NCBI RefSeq assembly: GCF_002798015.1
Contig: NZ_PGTZ01000007.1
Span: 386,605-428,221, forward strand
Reading direction: 5' to 3'
Source of the DNA: Luteimicrobium subarcticum
Lineage (GTDB): Bacteria; Actinomycetota; Actinomycetes; Actinomycetales; Cellulomonadaceae
Length of the DNA: 41,617 nucleotides
Shown: positions 9,230 to 18,460 of the stretch, piece by piece
How the letters are laid out: every line of letters starts with the position of its first letter
Position numbering within the stretch: position 1 is the first letter of the stretch
The notes under the pieces: model-generated
What the model saw: the letters and a program-made list of their open reading frames with translations, nothing else
Databases searched by the model: none
What the model was told of the DNA's origin: nothing
Made by a program: the position numbers and the translations under genes

Positions 9230-10365
9230 ATGTCCAATCTCCCCATCGATCCCGCTGCCGCCGCCCCGCTGGGCGACGAGCAGCTCCCCGTCCCCGAGGT
9301 CACCGAGGGGTCCCCCTCGGGCAAGGCGCCGCACCGCAAGAAGTTCGTCTTCGTGCGCAACGCCAAGTCGATCACCGGCCTCACGATCCTCGTGGTGTTC
9401 CTCGTCCTGGCCGTCATCGGCCCGTGGATCGCGCCGCACGACCCGAACGAGACCACGCTCGACCTGCTCGCCGGGCCGTCCGGGGCGCACTGGCTCGGCA
9501 CGGACCACCTGGGCCGTGACGTGTTCTCCCAGCTCCTCGTCGGGACGCGCGCCGTCATGATCGTCGGTCTCGTCACCGGCATCGGTGCGACGCTCCTCGC
9601 GGTGCTCGTCGGGGTGACCGCGGGCTTCCTCGGCGGGGTCACCGACGAGATCCTGTCGGCCCTCGCGAACATCTTCCTGGTGCTCCCTGCGCTGCCGCTG
9701 ATCATCATCATCGCCACGCAGATCGAGGGCATCAACAGCCTCGACATCGCGATCGTGCTCGCGCTGACGGGCTGGGCGTGGGGTGCGCGGGTGCTCCGTG
9801 CCCAGACCCTGTCGCTGCGCGGCCGCGACTTCATCGAGGCCGCCCGGGCGACCGGCGAGTCCACGGGCCGCATCGTCTGGTTCGAGACCCTCCCGAACCT
9901 CACGGCGATCATCGCGTCGAGCTTCGTCTCGACCGTGACGTTCGCGGTGCTGTCGCAGACCACCCTCGCGTTCATCGGCGTCACGCCGCTGGACGACTGG
10001 AGCTGGGGCACCGTCCTGTACTGGGCGCAGTCCAACCAGGCGCTGTCCCGTGGCGCGTGGTGGTGGTTCGTCCCCGCCGGCCTGCTCGTCGCGATCCTCG
10101 GCATGGCGCTCACGCTCGTGAACTTCGGCATCGACGAGTTCGTGAACCCGCGCCTGCGGCTCGCGGGCATGTCCGCCCGCCAGATGCGCCGCAGCGGCAT
10201 CCGTCCGCGCATCGGCTTCACCGCGCGGGTCCGTGACCTGCCGCGCACGTACGACCACCCGACGCCCGTCGCCCGCGCGGCGACGACGTCCGGCAGCACC
10301 ACCGGCTCCGGTGGTCCCAGCACCCCTGGGACGTCCGGCGCCGCCACCGTGAAGGAGACGGTCCG

Positions 10366-10369
<4 letters not shown>
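9230..10369 (+). CDS. ABC importer permease, DppC/OppC type
   Basis: Second channel subunit, 379 aa. ATG 9230 is preferred: AGGAGG at 9217-9222 is 7 nt upstream, while the in-frame GTG at 9224 is only 1 nt from it. There is a ~40-residue cytoplasmic N-terminus, then a first membrane segment (ITGLTILVVFLVLAVIGPWI) and the GTDHLGRDVFSQLL motif that marks DppC/OppC. The EAA loop is FIEAARATGESTGRIVWFE. The C-terminal ~45 residues are a Ser/Thr/Gly/Pro-rich tail, longer than usual. The stop overlaps the next start (ATGA, 10366-10369), so translation of the second ATPase is coupled. Confidence 0.92.
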
Positions 10370-11463
<1,094 letters not shown>

Positions 11464-11474
11464 CCGGCGTGCTG

Positions 11475-11530
11475 CGAGGCCCGGGCCGGCGGGACGCACC
11501 TTCGGGTGCGTCCCGCCGGCCCGGGCCTCG
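11475..11530 (+). terminator. 26-bp perfect hairpin with TTCG tetraloop
   Basis: Bases 11475-11500 are exactly complementary to 11505-11530 around TTCG. No T tract follows, as is common for actinobacterial terminators. It ends the five-gene importer operon. The perfect symmetry means it would also fold from the opposite strand. Confidence 0.85.
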
Positions 11531-11615
11531 TGCCGTTCGCGTGCGGCTCCGGGACGGAAGCGTGAAGGGTTCGGCGGACCCGGCGGAACGGCGCCCCGCA
11601 CGCCCGCGAGTGCCC

Positions 11616-11621
11616 TACGGT
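11616..11621 (+). promoter_or_regulatory. -10 TACGGT of PAP2 gene (leaderless)
   Basis: TACGGT ends exactly 6 nt before GTG 11628 with no Shine-Dalgarno between, predicting transcription start at or next to the start codon. Confidence 0.55.
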
Positions 11622-11627
11622 GGTCCG

Positions 11628-12596
11628 GTGAACGCGTCCCCGCCCGTGACGGCGCCCCCGCGCCCGCCCGTGCGGGACCGTCTCGTGCCGGACGGCGTGC
11701 GACGCGCCGTCGCGGTCGTGTGCGCCGTCCTCCTCGCCGTGTCCGTCTTCGTGCTGTGGTGGGCGTTCGTCGACACGATCCGCGGGCAGGGCGTGGACGA
11801 GCTCGCGCGCCGCGGTGCCACGTACGGCCAGGGCCAGCTCTGGCAGGTCGCGTCGCCCGTGCTCGACGTGGTGTCCGTCTCCTTCGTGGCCGTCGGCATC
11901 GCCACCGCGATGGCCGTCGCGCTGCTGCGTCGTCGGTGGGGGCTCGCTGTCCAGGTGGCGGTGCTGGTCGCCGGGGCGAACCTCACGACCGAGGTGCTCA
12001 AGCACGTCGTGCTCGACCGTCCGCACCTCCTCGCGGGGTGGACGGGGGAGAACGGGCTGCCGAGCGGTCACACGACGGTCGCCGCGTCCGTGTCCGCCGC
12101 GCTCGTCCTCGCGTCGTCGCGGCGCGTCCGCCCGTTCGTGGCGCTCGCCGGCGCCTGCTACACCGCGCTGACCGGCGTCTCCACCCTCGTCGGGCAGTGG
12201 CACCGGCCGAGCGACGTCGTCGCCGCGCTGTGCGTCGTCGGTGCCTGGAGCTGCGCCGTGTGCGCGGTGACACCGCGCTCGTCGCTCGACGTCGTCGAGC
12301 TGGACGGCACCGGCCGGGTGCCCCGCGCGGTCGGCTCGTACGTGACCGCCGTGGTCCTGCTGGGGGCCGCCGGGCTCGCCGGTGCGGTGGCGCTCGGCGC
12401 CCTGCACGACGTCCTCGAAGCGGTCGAGGACATGCTGGGGGCCCTGTGGGCGATCCGTCGCAGCGTCCAGGTGACTGCGTATATTGGTGGCGCGTTCGGC
12501 GTCGTCGCGACGACCTGCCTGGTCTTCACCGTCATCCTCGCCGTCCGCCAGCTGACCGCGGTCTCGCGGCGCACGTCGCGTCGCACCACGGGGTAG
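11628..12596 (+). CDS. PAP2-family membrane phosphatase
   Basis: Integral-membrane phosphatase of the PAP2 (lipid phosphate/undecaprenyl pyrophosphate) superfamily, 322 aa. The three signature motifs are present: KHVVLDRP (KxxxxxxRP), PSGHTT (PSGH) and STLVGQWHRPSD (SxxxxxxHxxxD), with the expected catalytic His residues. Hydrophobic stretches on both sides give about six membrane segments; the first is AVAVVCAVLLAVSVFVLWWA. GTG 11628 is chosen because it follows TACGGT by 6 nt (leaderless pattern) and yields a short Pro-rich cytoplasmic tail before the first segment. The physiological substrate, a lipid phosphate or a polyprenyl diphosphate, is not evident. It stands alone between the importer terminator and topA. 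Confidence 0.88.
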   Translation: MNASPPVTAPPRPPVRDRLVPDGVRRAVAVVCAVLLAVSVFVLWWAFVDTIRGQGVDELARRGATYGQGQLWQVASPVLDVVSVSFVAVGIATAMAVALLRRRWGLAVQVAVLVAGANLTTEVLKHVVLDRPHLLAGWTGENGLPSGHTTVAASVSAALVLASSRRVRPFVALAGACYTALTGVSTLVGQWHRPSDVVAALCVVGAWSCAVCAVTPRSSLDVVELDGTGRVPRAVGSYVTAVVLLGAAGLAGAVALGALHDVLEAVEDMLGALWAIRRSVQVTAYIGGAFGVVATTCLVFTVILAVRQLTAVSRRTSRRTTG

Positions 12597-12650
12597 CGCT
12601 CACCGGCGCGGGCCGCACTGGCCCCCGCCGACTCAGGGAAGCAGGAACGC

Positions 12651-15443
12651 ATGTCCAACGGTCGCAAGCTCGTCATCGTCGAGTCCCCGACGAAGGCCAA
12701 GAAGATCGCCGGGTATCTCGGCGACGACTTCGAGGTCGAGGCGAGCGTGGGCCACATCCGCGACCTGCCGCAGCCCTCCGAGCTGCCCGCGGACATGAAG
12801 AAGGGCCCGTTCGGCAAGTTCGCGGTCGACGTCGACGGCGGCTTCACCCCGTACTACGAGGTGTACCCGGACAAGAAGAAGAAGGTCGCGGAGCTCAAGC
12901 GCCTCCTCAAGACGGCCGACGAGCTCTACCTCGCGACCGACGAGGACCGCGAGGGCGAGGCCATCGCGTGGCACCTGCTCGAGGAGCTGCGCCCCAAGGT
13001 CCCCGTCAAGCGCATGGTGTTCCACGAGATCACGCCCGAGGCCATCCGCCGTGCGCTCGAGAACACGCGCGACCTGGACGAGAACCTCGTCGACGCGCAG
13101 GAGACCCGCCGCATCCTCGACCGCCTCTACGGCTACGAGGTGTCGCCGGTGCTGTGGCGCAAGATCCGCCAGGGCCTCTCGGCGGGCCGCGTGCAGTCCG
13201 TCGCGACCCGGCTCGTCGTGGAGCGCGAGCGCGAGCGCATGGCGTTCGTCCCGGCGTCCTACTGGGACGTCACGGGCCGGTTCGCGCCCGTCGAGGGCGC
13301 GGTCGACGCGGGTCAGGGCTTCTCGGCGCGGCTCGTGCAGCTCGGCGACTCCCGCGTCGCGACGGGCCGTGACTTCGACGACCGGGGCGGGATGGTCCCC
13401 GCTGCCGTGCGCGACGGTGTCGTCCAGCTCGACGAGGCGGCCGCGCAGGCCGTCGTGACCGGGCTCGCGGACGCCGACTTCGCCGTCCGCAGCCTCGACA
13501 CGAAGCCGTACACGCGTCGGCCGGCCGCGCCGTTCACGACGTCGACGCTCCAGCAGGAGGCCGGGCGCAAGCTCCGCATGTCGTCGCGCCAGGCGATGCG
13601 CGTCGCGCAGGGCCTGTACGAGAACGGCTACATCACCTACATGCGGACCGACTCGCCGTCGCTGTCGGCCGAGGCCACGGACGCGGCACGGCGGCAGGCC
13701 GCCGAGCTGTACGGCGCGGAGTACGTCCCCGACGCACCCCGGTCGTACGTCTCCAAGGCGAAGGGCGCCCAGGAGGCCCACGAGGCGATCCGCCCTGCGG
13801 GCGACGCGTTCCGCACCCCCGCGCAGGTCGCGAAGGAGCTGCGCGGCGACGAGTTCCGCCTGTACGAGCTCATCTGGAAGCGCACGGTCGCGTCGCAGAT
13901 GGCGGACGCGCGCGGCTCGACCGCGACGGTCCGGCTGGGCGCGCCGCTGCCCGACGGCCGCGACGCGCTGTTCACGGCGTCCGGCACGGTCATCACGTTC
14001 CGCGGGTTCCTCGCGGCGTACGAGGAGGGCTCGGACACCGACCGGTACGCCGAGGACGGCTCGCCCGCCGACGGCAGAGCACTCGGCGCGGGCGGCTCGA
14101 CCGACGGGGACGCGAGCCGTCTGCCGCGGGTCGCCGAGGGCGACGCGCTCGACGGGTCCGACCTCGAGGCCGGCGGCCACTCGACGTCCGCGCCCCCGCG
14201 CTTCACGGAGGCCAGCCTCGTCAAGAAGCTCGAGGAGCTCGGCATCGGCCGGCCATCGACGTACGCGTCGACCATCTCGACCGTCCAGGACCGCGGCTAC
14301 GTGACGACGCGCGGCCAGGCGCTCGTGCCGAGCTGGCTCGCGTTCGCGGTGACGCGACTGCTCGAGGAGCACTTCGACCGGCTCGTGGACTACCGGTTCA
14401 CCGCCGAGATGGAGGAGGACCTCGACGAGATCGCCGCGGGCGAGCGCGACCGCGTCGAGTGGCTCAGCGAGTTCTACTTCGGGTCCGACGCGGGCACGCA
14501 GGCCGCGGACGCGGAGGCGGGCGGCCTGCGGGGGCTCGTCGAGAACCTCGGCGAGATCGACGCGCGCGGCATCAACTCGATCGACGTCGGCGAGGGCATC
14601 CAGGTGCGCATCGGGCGCTACGGCCCGTACGTCGAGGACAACGGGGTCGAGCTCGCGGAGGGTCAGACGCCGCCGCGCGCGTCGATCCCCGACGAGATCG
14701 CCCCGGACGAGATGACGGTCGCGAAGGCGCGCGAGCTGCTGGCCGCGGGCGCCGACGACGGCCGCGAGCTGGGCGTCGACCCCGAGTCCGGGTACACGAT
14801 CATCGCGAAGGCGGGTCGCTACGGCCCGTACGTCACCGAGGTGCTGCCCGAGCCGCAGCTCGACGAGGGCCTGTCCGCGGCGGCGAAGAAGAAGGCGCTC
14901 GCGGCGCTCCCCAAGCCGCGCACCGGCTCGCTGCTCAAGTCCCAGGACCTCGCCACGGTGAGCCTGACGGAGGCTCTCGCGCTGCTGTCGCTGCCGCGCG
15001 TCGTGGGCACCGACCCGGAGTCGGACGCCGTCATCACGGCGCAGAACGGCCGCTACGGCCCGTACCTCAAGAAGGGCACGGACTCGCGGACCCTGCCGTC
15101 CGAGGAGTCGATCTTCACGGTCACGCTCGCCGAGGCGCTCGAGATCTACGCGCAGCCGAAGCGGGGTCGTGGCGCGACCACCGCGCCGCCGCTCAAGGAG
15201 CTCGGGGACGACCCCGTGTCGGGCAAGCCGATCGTCGTCAAGGACGGCCGGTTCGGCGCGTACGTCACCGACGGCACCACGAACGCGACGCTCCGCAAGG
15301 ACGACGCGGTCGAGTCGATCACGGCCGAGCGCGCCCAGGAGCTGCTCGCGGAGAAGCGCGCGAAGGGGCCGGCCAAGAAGCCTGCGCGCCGCACGACGAC
15401 GGCAAGGTCGACCACCAAGAAGGCGCCCGCCGCGAAGAAGTAG
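12651..15443 (+). CDS. topA: DNA topoisomerase I
   Basis: Type IA topoisomerase that relaxes negative supercoils through a transient 5'-phosphotyrosine; 930 aa, from ATG 12651 after an AGCAGGAA site. The Toprim domain starts at once (LVIVESPTKAKKIAGYLG) and includes the acidic cluster ATDEDREGEA. The active-site Tyr is Y330 in GYITYMRTDS. C-terminal Topo_C repeats are visible four times (RIGRYGPYVED, AKAGRYGPYVTE, QNGRYGPYLKK, KDGRFGAYVTD), then a Lys/Arg/Ala-rich basic tail (PAKKPARRTTTARSTTKKA) typical of actinobacteria. A Gly/Asp/Ser-rich stretch at about residues 468-490 seems longer than the usual linker before LPRVAEGDAL. It is an essential housekeeping gene. Confidence 0.97.
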   Translation: MSNGRKLVIVESPTKAKKIAGYLGDDFEVEASVGHIRDLPQPSELPADMKKGPFGKFAVDVDGGFTPYYEVYPDKKKKVAELKRLLKTADELYLATDEDREGEAIAWHLLEELRPKVPVKRMVFHEITPEAIRRALENTRDLDENLVDAQETRRILDRLYGYEVSPVLWRKIRQGLSAGRVQSVATRLVVERERERMAFVPASYWDVTGRFAPVEGAVDAGQGFSARLVQLGDSRVATGRDFDDRGGMVPAAVRDGVVQLDEAAAQAVVTGLADADFAVRSLDTKPYTRRPAAPFTTSTLQQEAGRKLRMSSRQAMRVAQGLYENGYITYMRTDSPSLSAEATDAARRQAAELYGAEYVPDAPRSYVSKAKGAQEAHEAIRPAGDAFRTPAQVAKELRGDEFRLYELIWKRTVASQMADARGSTATVRLGAPLPDGRDALFTASGTVITFRGFLAAYEEGSDTDRYAEDGSPADGRALGAGGSTDGDASRLPRVAEGDALDGSDLEAGGHSTSAPPRFTEASLVKKLEELGIGRPSTYASTISTVQDRGYVTTRGQALVPSWLAFAVTRLLEEHFDRLVDYRFTAEMEEDLDEIAAGERDRVEWLSEFYFGSDAGTQAADAEAGGLRGLVENLGEIDARGINSIDVGEGIQVRIGRYGPYVEDNGVELAEGQTPPRASIPDEIAPDEMTVAKARELLAAGADDGRELGVDPESGYTIIAKAGRYGPYVTEVLPEPQLDEGLSAAAKKKALAALPKPRTGSLLKSQDLATVSLTEALALLSLPRVVGTDPESDAVITAQNGRYGPYLKKGTDSRTLPSEESIFTVTLAEALEIYAQPKRGRGATTAPPLKELGDDPVSGKPIVVKDGRFGAYVTDGTTNATLRKDDAVESITAERAQELLAEKRAKGPAKKPARRTTTARSTTKKAPAAKK

Positions 15444-15451
15444 CGCGGGTC

Positions 15452-15487
15452 GCGCGCCGCCCGGCGCGGGTGCACCGGGCGGTGCGC
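15452..15487 (+). terminator. topA terminator hairpin
   Basis: GCGCGCCGCCCGG (15452-15464) pairs with CCGGGCGGTGCGC (15475-15487) over 13 bp with one G-U; the loop is 10 nt. It ends 3 nt before the -10 hexamer of the next gene. Confidence 0.7.
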
Positions 15488-15490
15488 GGA

Positions 15491-15496
15491 TAGCCT
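15491..15496 (+). promoter_or_regulatory. -10 TAGCCT of Gfo/Idh gene (leaderless)
   Basis: TAGCCT is followed by exactly 6 nt (all G) and ATG 15503. The G run could be mistaken for a Shine-Dalgarno but abuts the start codon. Confidence 0.55.
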
Positions 15497-15502
15497 GGGG
15501 GG

Positions 15503-16561
15503 ATGAGCACCGACGACGTGGTCCTGACCGCCCAGGCGGCCGCCGACGAGGCAGGCATCGCCCCCGACCCGCGGAGCGCACCGCCCGTGCGCTGGGGGAT
15601 CCTCGGGGCCGGCGGGATCTCGGGCTCGTTCGCGGAGGCGGTGCGCCGGTTCACGAACGGCACCGTGACGGCGGTGGGCTCGCGGCAGCGCACCAAGGCG
15701 GAGTCGTTCGCGTCCGCGCACGAGATCGCGCGCGCGCACGGCAGCTACGAGGACCTCGTCGAGGATCCGGACGTCGACGTCGTGTACGTCGGGACGCCGC
15801 ACTCGCACCACCACGAGCACGCGCTGCTGGCGCTGTCGGCGGGCAAGCCGCTCCTGGTCGAGAAGGCGTTCACGCGCAACCACACCGAGGCGCTCGAGGT
15901 GTTCGACGCGGCCCGCTCGGCCGACCTGTTCGTCATGGAGGCCATGTGGACGCGGTTCCTCCCGCACGTGCTCGCGCTGCGGGAGGCGCTGGCCGCGGGT
16001 GAGATCGGTGAGGTCAAGACGTTCCTCGGGTCCTACGGCGCCCGGTTCCCGTTCGACCCGTCCCACCGGGCGTACGCGCCCGAGCTGGCCGGGGGAGCGC
16101 TGCTCGACATCGGCGTGTACCCGATCTCGTTCGCGCACGACCTGTTCGGCGCCCCGGGGAACGTGTCGGCCAACGGCACGCTCACCGAGACGGGCGTCGA
16201 CGGGCAGGCCGTCGTGGCGCTCGACTTCGCGGACGGCGTGCACGCGGCCATCTCGACGACGCTGTGGGCGTGGACGCCGGAGAACATCACCGTGGGCGGC
16301 ACGGACGGCTACGTGACCACCGACCGGTGGACGTACGGCGGAGGCGGCTTCACGGTGCACGCCCCGGACGGCGAGGTCCGCCGCCGCTACGAGGGTTTCC
16401 GCGGCGAGGGCAAGCAGTACCAGGCGGCCGAGGTCGCGCGCTGCCTCGACGCCGGGGTCACGCAGAGCGAGCGCATGTCGTGGCAGGACACGCTCGACGT
16501 GCTGCGCACCCTCGACGAGATCCGCCGCCAGGTCGGGGTCGTGTACCCGGGCGAGGAGTGA
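15503..16561 (+). CDS. Gfo/Idh/MocA-family NAD(P)-dependent oxidoreductase
   Basis: Predicted dehydrogenase acting on a sugar, inositol or related polyol, 352 aa. An N-terminal extension of ~29 residues precedes the Rossmann fold (RWGILGAGGISGSFAEAV, GxGxxx variant). Other family hallmarks are DVVYVGTPHSHHHEHALLAL and VEKAFTRNHTEA, where Lys of the EKP/EKA motif is the conserved catalytic residue. The C-terminal alpha/beta substrate domain contains GGALLDIGVYPISFAHDLFG, with the Asp and downstream residues usual in dimeric dihydrodiol dehydrogenase-like members. It is flanked on both sides by hairpin-plus-promoter modules, so it is probably monocistronic. The substrate is unknown. Its place between topA and tmk looks like an insertion into a housekeeping block. 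Confidence 0.9.
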   Translation: MSTDDVVLTAQAAADEAGIAPDPRSAPPVRWGILGAGGISGSFAEAVRRFTNGTVTAVGSRQRTKAESFASAHEIARAHGSYEDLVEDPDVDVVYVGTPHSHHHEHALLALSAGKPLLVEKAFTRNHTEALEVFDAARSADLFVMEAMWTRFLPHVLALREALAAGEIGEVKTFLGSYGARFPFDPSHRAYAPELAGGALLDIGVYPISFAHDLFGAPGNVSANGTLTETGVDGQAVVALDFADGVHAAISTTLWAWTPENITVGGTDGYVTTDRWTYGGGGFTVHAPDGEVRRRYEGFRGEGKQYQAAEVARCLDAGVTQSERMSWQDTLDVLRTLDEIRRQVGVVYPGEE

Positions 16562-16563
16562 CC

Positions 16564-16582
16564 CCGGGTCCGACGGACCCGG
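16564..16582 (+). terminator. Short hairpin after Gfo/Idh gene
   Basis: CCGGGTCC, GAC, GGACCCGG: 8-bp perfect stem with a 3-nt loop, starting right after the stop codon and ending 4 nt before the tmk -10 hexamer. Confidence 0.6.
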
Positions 16583-16586
16583 CGGC

Positions 16587-16592
16587 TAGGGT
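16587..16592 (+). promoter_or_regulatory. -10 TAGGGT of tmk-holB (leaderless)
   Basis: TAGGGT is followed by 7 nt and GTG 16600, without a separate Shine-Dalgarno. It would drive the tmk-holB pair. Confidence 0.55.
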
Positions 16593-16599
16593 GTCGGGG

Positions 16600-17313
16600 G
16601 TGACCTCCACCGCGCCTTCCGACACGCCTCTCGACCCACCGCGCGGGGTCTTCGTGTCGTTCGAGGGCGGCGACGGCGTCGGCAAGTCCACCCAGGCCCG
16701 CCTGCTGGGTGCCTGGCTGGGCGACGTGCTGGGCCGCGAGGTCGTGCTGACGCGCGAGCCGGGCGGCACCGACCTCGGACGCGTCCTGCGCGATGCGGTC
16801 CTGCACGGCGACCACGTCGCGCCGCGCGCCGAGGCGCTCCTGTACGCGGCCGACCGGGCGCACCACGTCGCGACGCTGGTGCGGCCCGCGCTCGAGCGCG
16901 GGGCCGTCGTCATCACGGACCGCTACCTCGACTCGTCCGTCGCCTACCAGGGCGCCGGCCGCGAGCTCGCCGCCGACGAGGTCGAGCGGCTGTCCCTGTG
17001 GGCCACCAGCGGGCTGCTGCCCGACGTGACGGTGCTGCTCGACCTCGACCCCGCGGTCGCCTCCGAGCGCCTGGGCCGGCGGCCCGGGCAGACGCTCGAC
17101 CGGCTCGAGTCCGCCGGCGACGCGTTCGCGCAGCGGGCCCGCGAGGCGTTCCTCGCCCGCGCGGCCGCGGAGCCGGAGCGGTGGGTCGTGGTCGACGCGT
17201 CCGCGACGGTCGAGGACGTGCAGAGCCAGGTGCGTGTCGACGTGGCGGCACGGCTGGGCCTCGGGGCCCTCGACGCGCACGGTTCCGGGGCGGCGGGCGG
17301 TGACGTCCGGTGA
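16600..17313 (+). CDS. tmk: Thymidylate kinase
   Basis: Phosphorylates dTMP to dTDP using ATP, in the pathway to dTTP; 237 aa from GTG 16600. The P-loop is FEGGDGVGKST (about 21-31), the substrate loop is TREPGGTDLGRVLRD, and the DRY motif is ITDRYLDSSVAYQG. The LID region with Arg residues is LGRRPGQTLDRLE. The N-terminus carries ~14 extra residues, normal in actinobacteria. The stop overlaps the holB start (GTGA, 17310-17313), a tmk-holB coupling that is conserved widely in bacteria. GTG 16600 is supported by the -10 hexamer 7 nt upstream. Confidence 0.96.
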   Translation: MTSTAPSDTPLDPPRGVFVSFEGGDGVGKSTQARLLGAWLGDVLGREVVLTREPGGTDLGRVLRDAVLHGDHVAPRAEALLYAADRAHHVATLVRPALERGAVVITDRYLDSSVAYQGAGRELAADEVERLSLWATSGLLPDVTVLLDLDPAVASERLGRRPGQTLDRLESAGDAFAQRAREAFLARAAAEPERWVVVDASATVEDVQSQVRVDVAARLGLGALDAHGSGAAGGDVR

Positions 17314-18446
17314 CCGTGTGGGACGGCCTCGTCGGCCAGGACGCCGCCGTCGAGGTGCTGCGCGCCGCCGCCTCCGACCCGCAGCGCATGACCCACGCCT
17401 GGCTCCTCACCGGGCCGCCCGGGTCGGGACGGTCGAACGCTGCCCGGGCATTCGCCGCCGCGCTGCTGTGCCCGTACGGCGGGTGCGGCGAGTGCCACGA
17501 GTGCACGACGGCGCTCGCGGGGACGCACGCGGACGTCGAGGTCGTCGCGACGGAGGCCGCGGTCCTGCGTCGGCAGGACGTCGAGCCGCTCGTCCAGCTC
17601 GCGCAGCGCTCGCCGTCCGGCGGGCGCTGGCGCGTCATCGTGATCGAGGACGCCGACCGGCTCAACGAGACGTCCGGCAACGCGCTGCTCAAGGCGATCG
17701 AGGAGCCGCCGCCGCGCACCGTGTGGGTGCTGTGCGCGCCGAGCCCGCAGGACGTGCTGGTGACCATCCGGTCGCGGTCGCGCTCCGTGGTGCTCCGGGT
17801 GCCGCCGGTGGACGCCGTGGCCCGGCTGCTCGTCGAGCGTGACGGGGTCGACCCGGCGCTGGCCGAGGTCGTCGCGCACGCGTCGCAGTCGCACATCGGG
17901 CTCGCGCGGCGCCTGGCGCGCGACCCGGAGGCGCGCCGTCGCCGTCGCGAGACGCTCGACCTGGCCCGGCGCATCCGCGGGGTGCCCGACGCGGTGATCG
18001 CGGCCGGGCAGCTCGTCGAGGTCGCGCAGACGGAGGCGCGCGCCGCGACCGAGGAGCGTGACGCGAACGAGAAGGCGGCGCTGTACCGGGCGCTGGGCGC
18101 GGAGGAGGGCAAGCCGCTGCCGCCCGCGCTGCGCAGCCAGCTCAAGCAGCTCGAGGACGAGCAGAAGCGCCGGGCGACGCGCGCGCAGCGCGACGTGCTC
18201 GACCGGGCGATGACGGACCTGCTGTCGCTCTACCGGGACGTTCTCGTCGTGCAGCTCGGTGCGCAGGTCGACCTGGTCAACGTCGAGCTCCGCGAGGCCG
18301 TCGAGCGGCTCGCCGAGGACTCCACGCCCGAGCAGAACCTGCGCCGCATGGACGCGATCGGCGTCGCGCGCGAGCGGCTCGCCGCGAACGTCGCGCCTCT
18401 CCTCGCCGTCGAGGCGATGGCGGTCGCGCTGCGCCCGCAGGGCTGA
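17310..18446 (+). CDS. holB: DNA polymerase III subunit delta'
   Basis: Clamp-loader subunit that helps load the beta sliding clamp, 378 aa. The start GTG 17310 overlaps the tmk stop by 4 bp. The AAA+ fold is recognisable: VGQDAAVEVLRAA, a P-loop-like GPPGSGRS in which the usual Lys is Arg41 (delta' does not need ATP hydrolysis), and IEDADRLNETSGNALLKAIE. Four zinc-ligand Cys residues are at 54, 59, 62 and 65 (CPYGGCGECHEC). The C-terminal helical collar has a charged segment at about 245-300 (EAEGKP-type helix, EDEQKRRATRAQRD). The gene faces the YihY gene; a small palindrome at the junction contains both stop codons. Confidence 0.94.
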   Translation: MTVWDGLVGQDAAVEVLRAAASDPQRMTHAWLLTGPPGSGRSNAARAFAAALLCPYGGCGECHECTTALAGTHADVEVVATEAAVLRRQDVEPLVQLAQRSPSGGRWRVIVIEDADRLNETSGNALLKAIEEPPPRTVWVLCAPSPQDVLVTIRSRSRSVVLRVPPVDAVARLLVERDGVDPALAEVVAHASQSHIGLARRLARDPEARRRRRETLDLARRIRGVPDAVIAAGQLVEVAQTEARAATEERDANEKAALYRALGAEEGKPLPPALRSQLKQLEDEQKRRATRAQRDVLDRAMTDLLSLYRDVLVVQLGAQVDLVNVELREAVERLAEDSTPEQNLRRMDAIGVARERLAANVAPLLAVEAMAVALRPQG

Positions 18447-18460
18447 GGCGAGCCTCAGCC
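18441..18460. terminator. Bidirectional mini-terminator spanning both stop codons
   Basis: GGCTGAGG, CGAG, CCTCAGCC is a perfect 20-bp hairpin. The TGA of holB (18444-18446) is in the left arm, and the reverse stop of the YihY gene (TCA, 18455-18457) is in the right arm. It serves two convergent genes only 8 bp apart. Confidence 0.7.

Noticed and set aside
12633-15581. Very long open frame antisense to topA (about 980 codons)
   Set aside because: It mirrors topA codon structure, is Arg/Gly/Val-rich with no domain, and has no initiation signals; typical shadow frame of very high-GC DNA.
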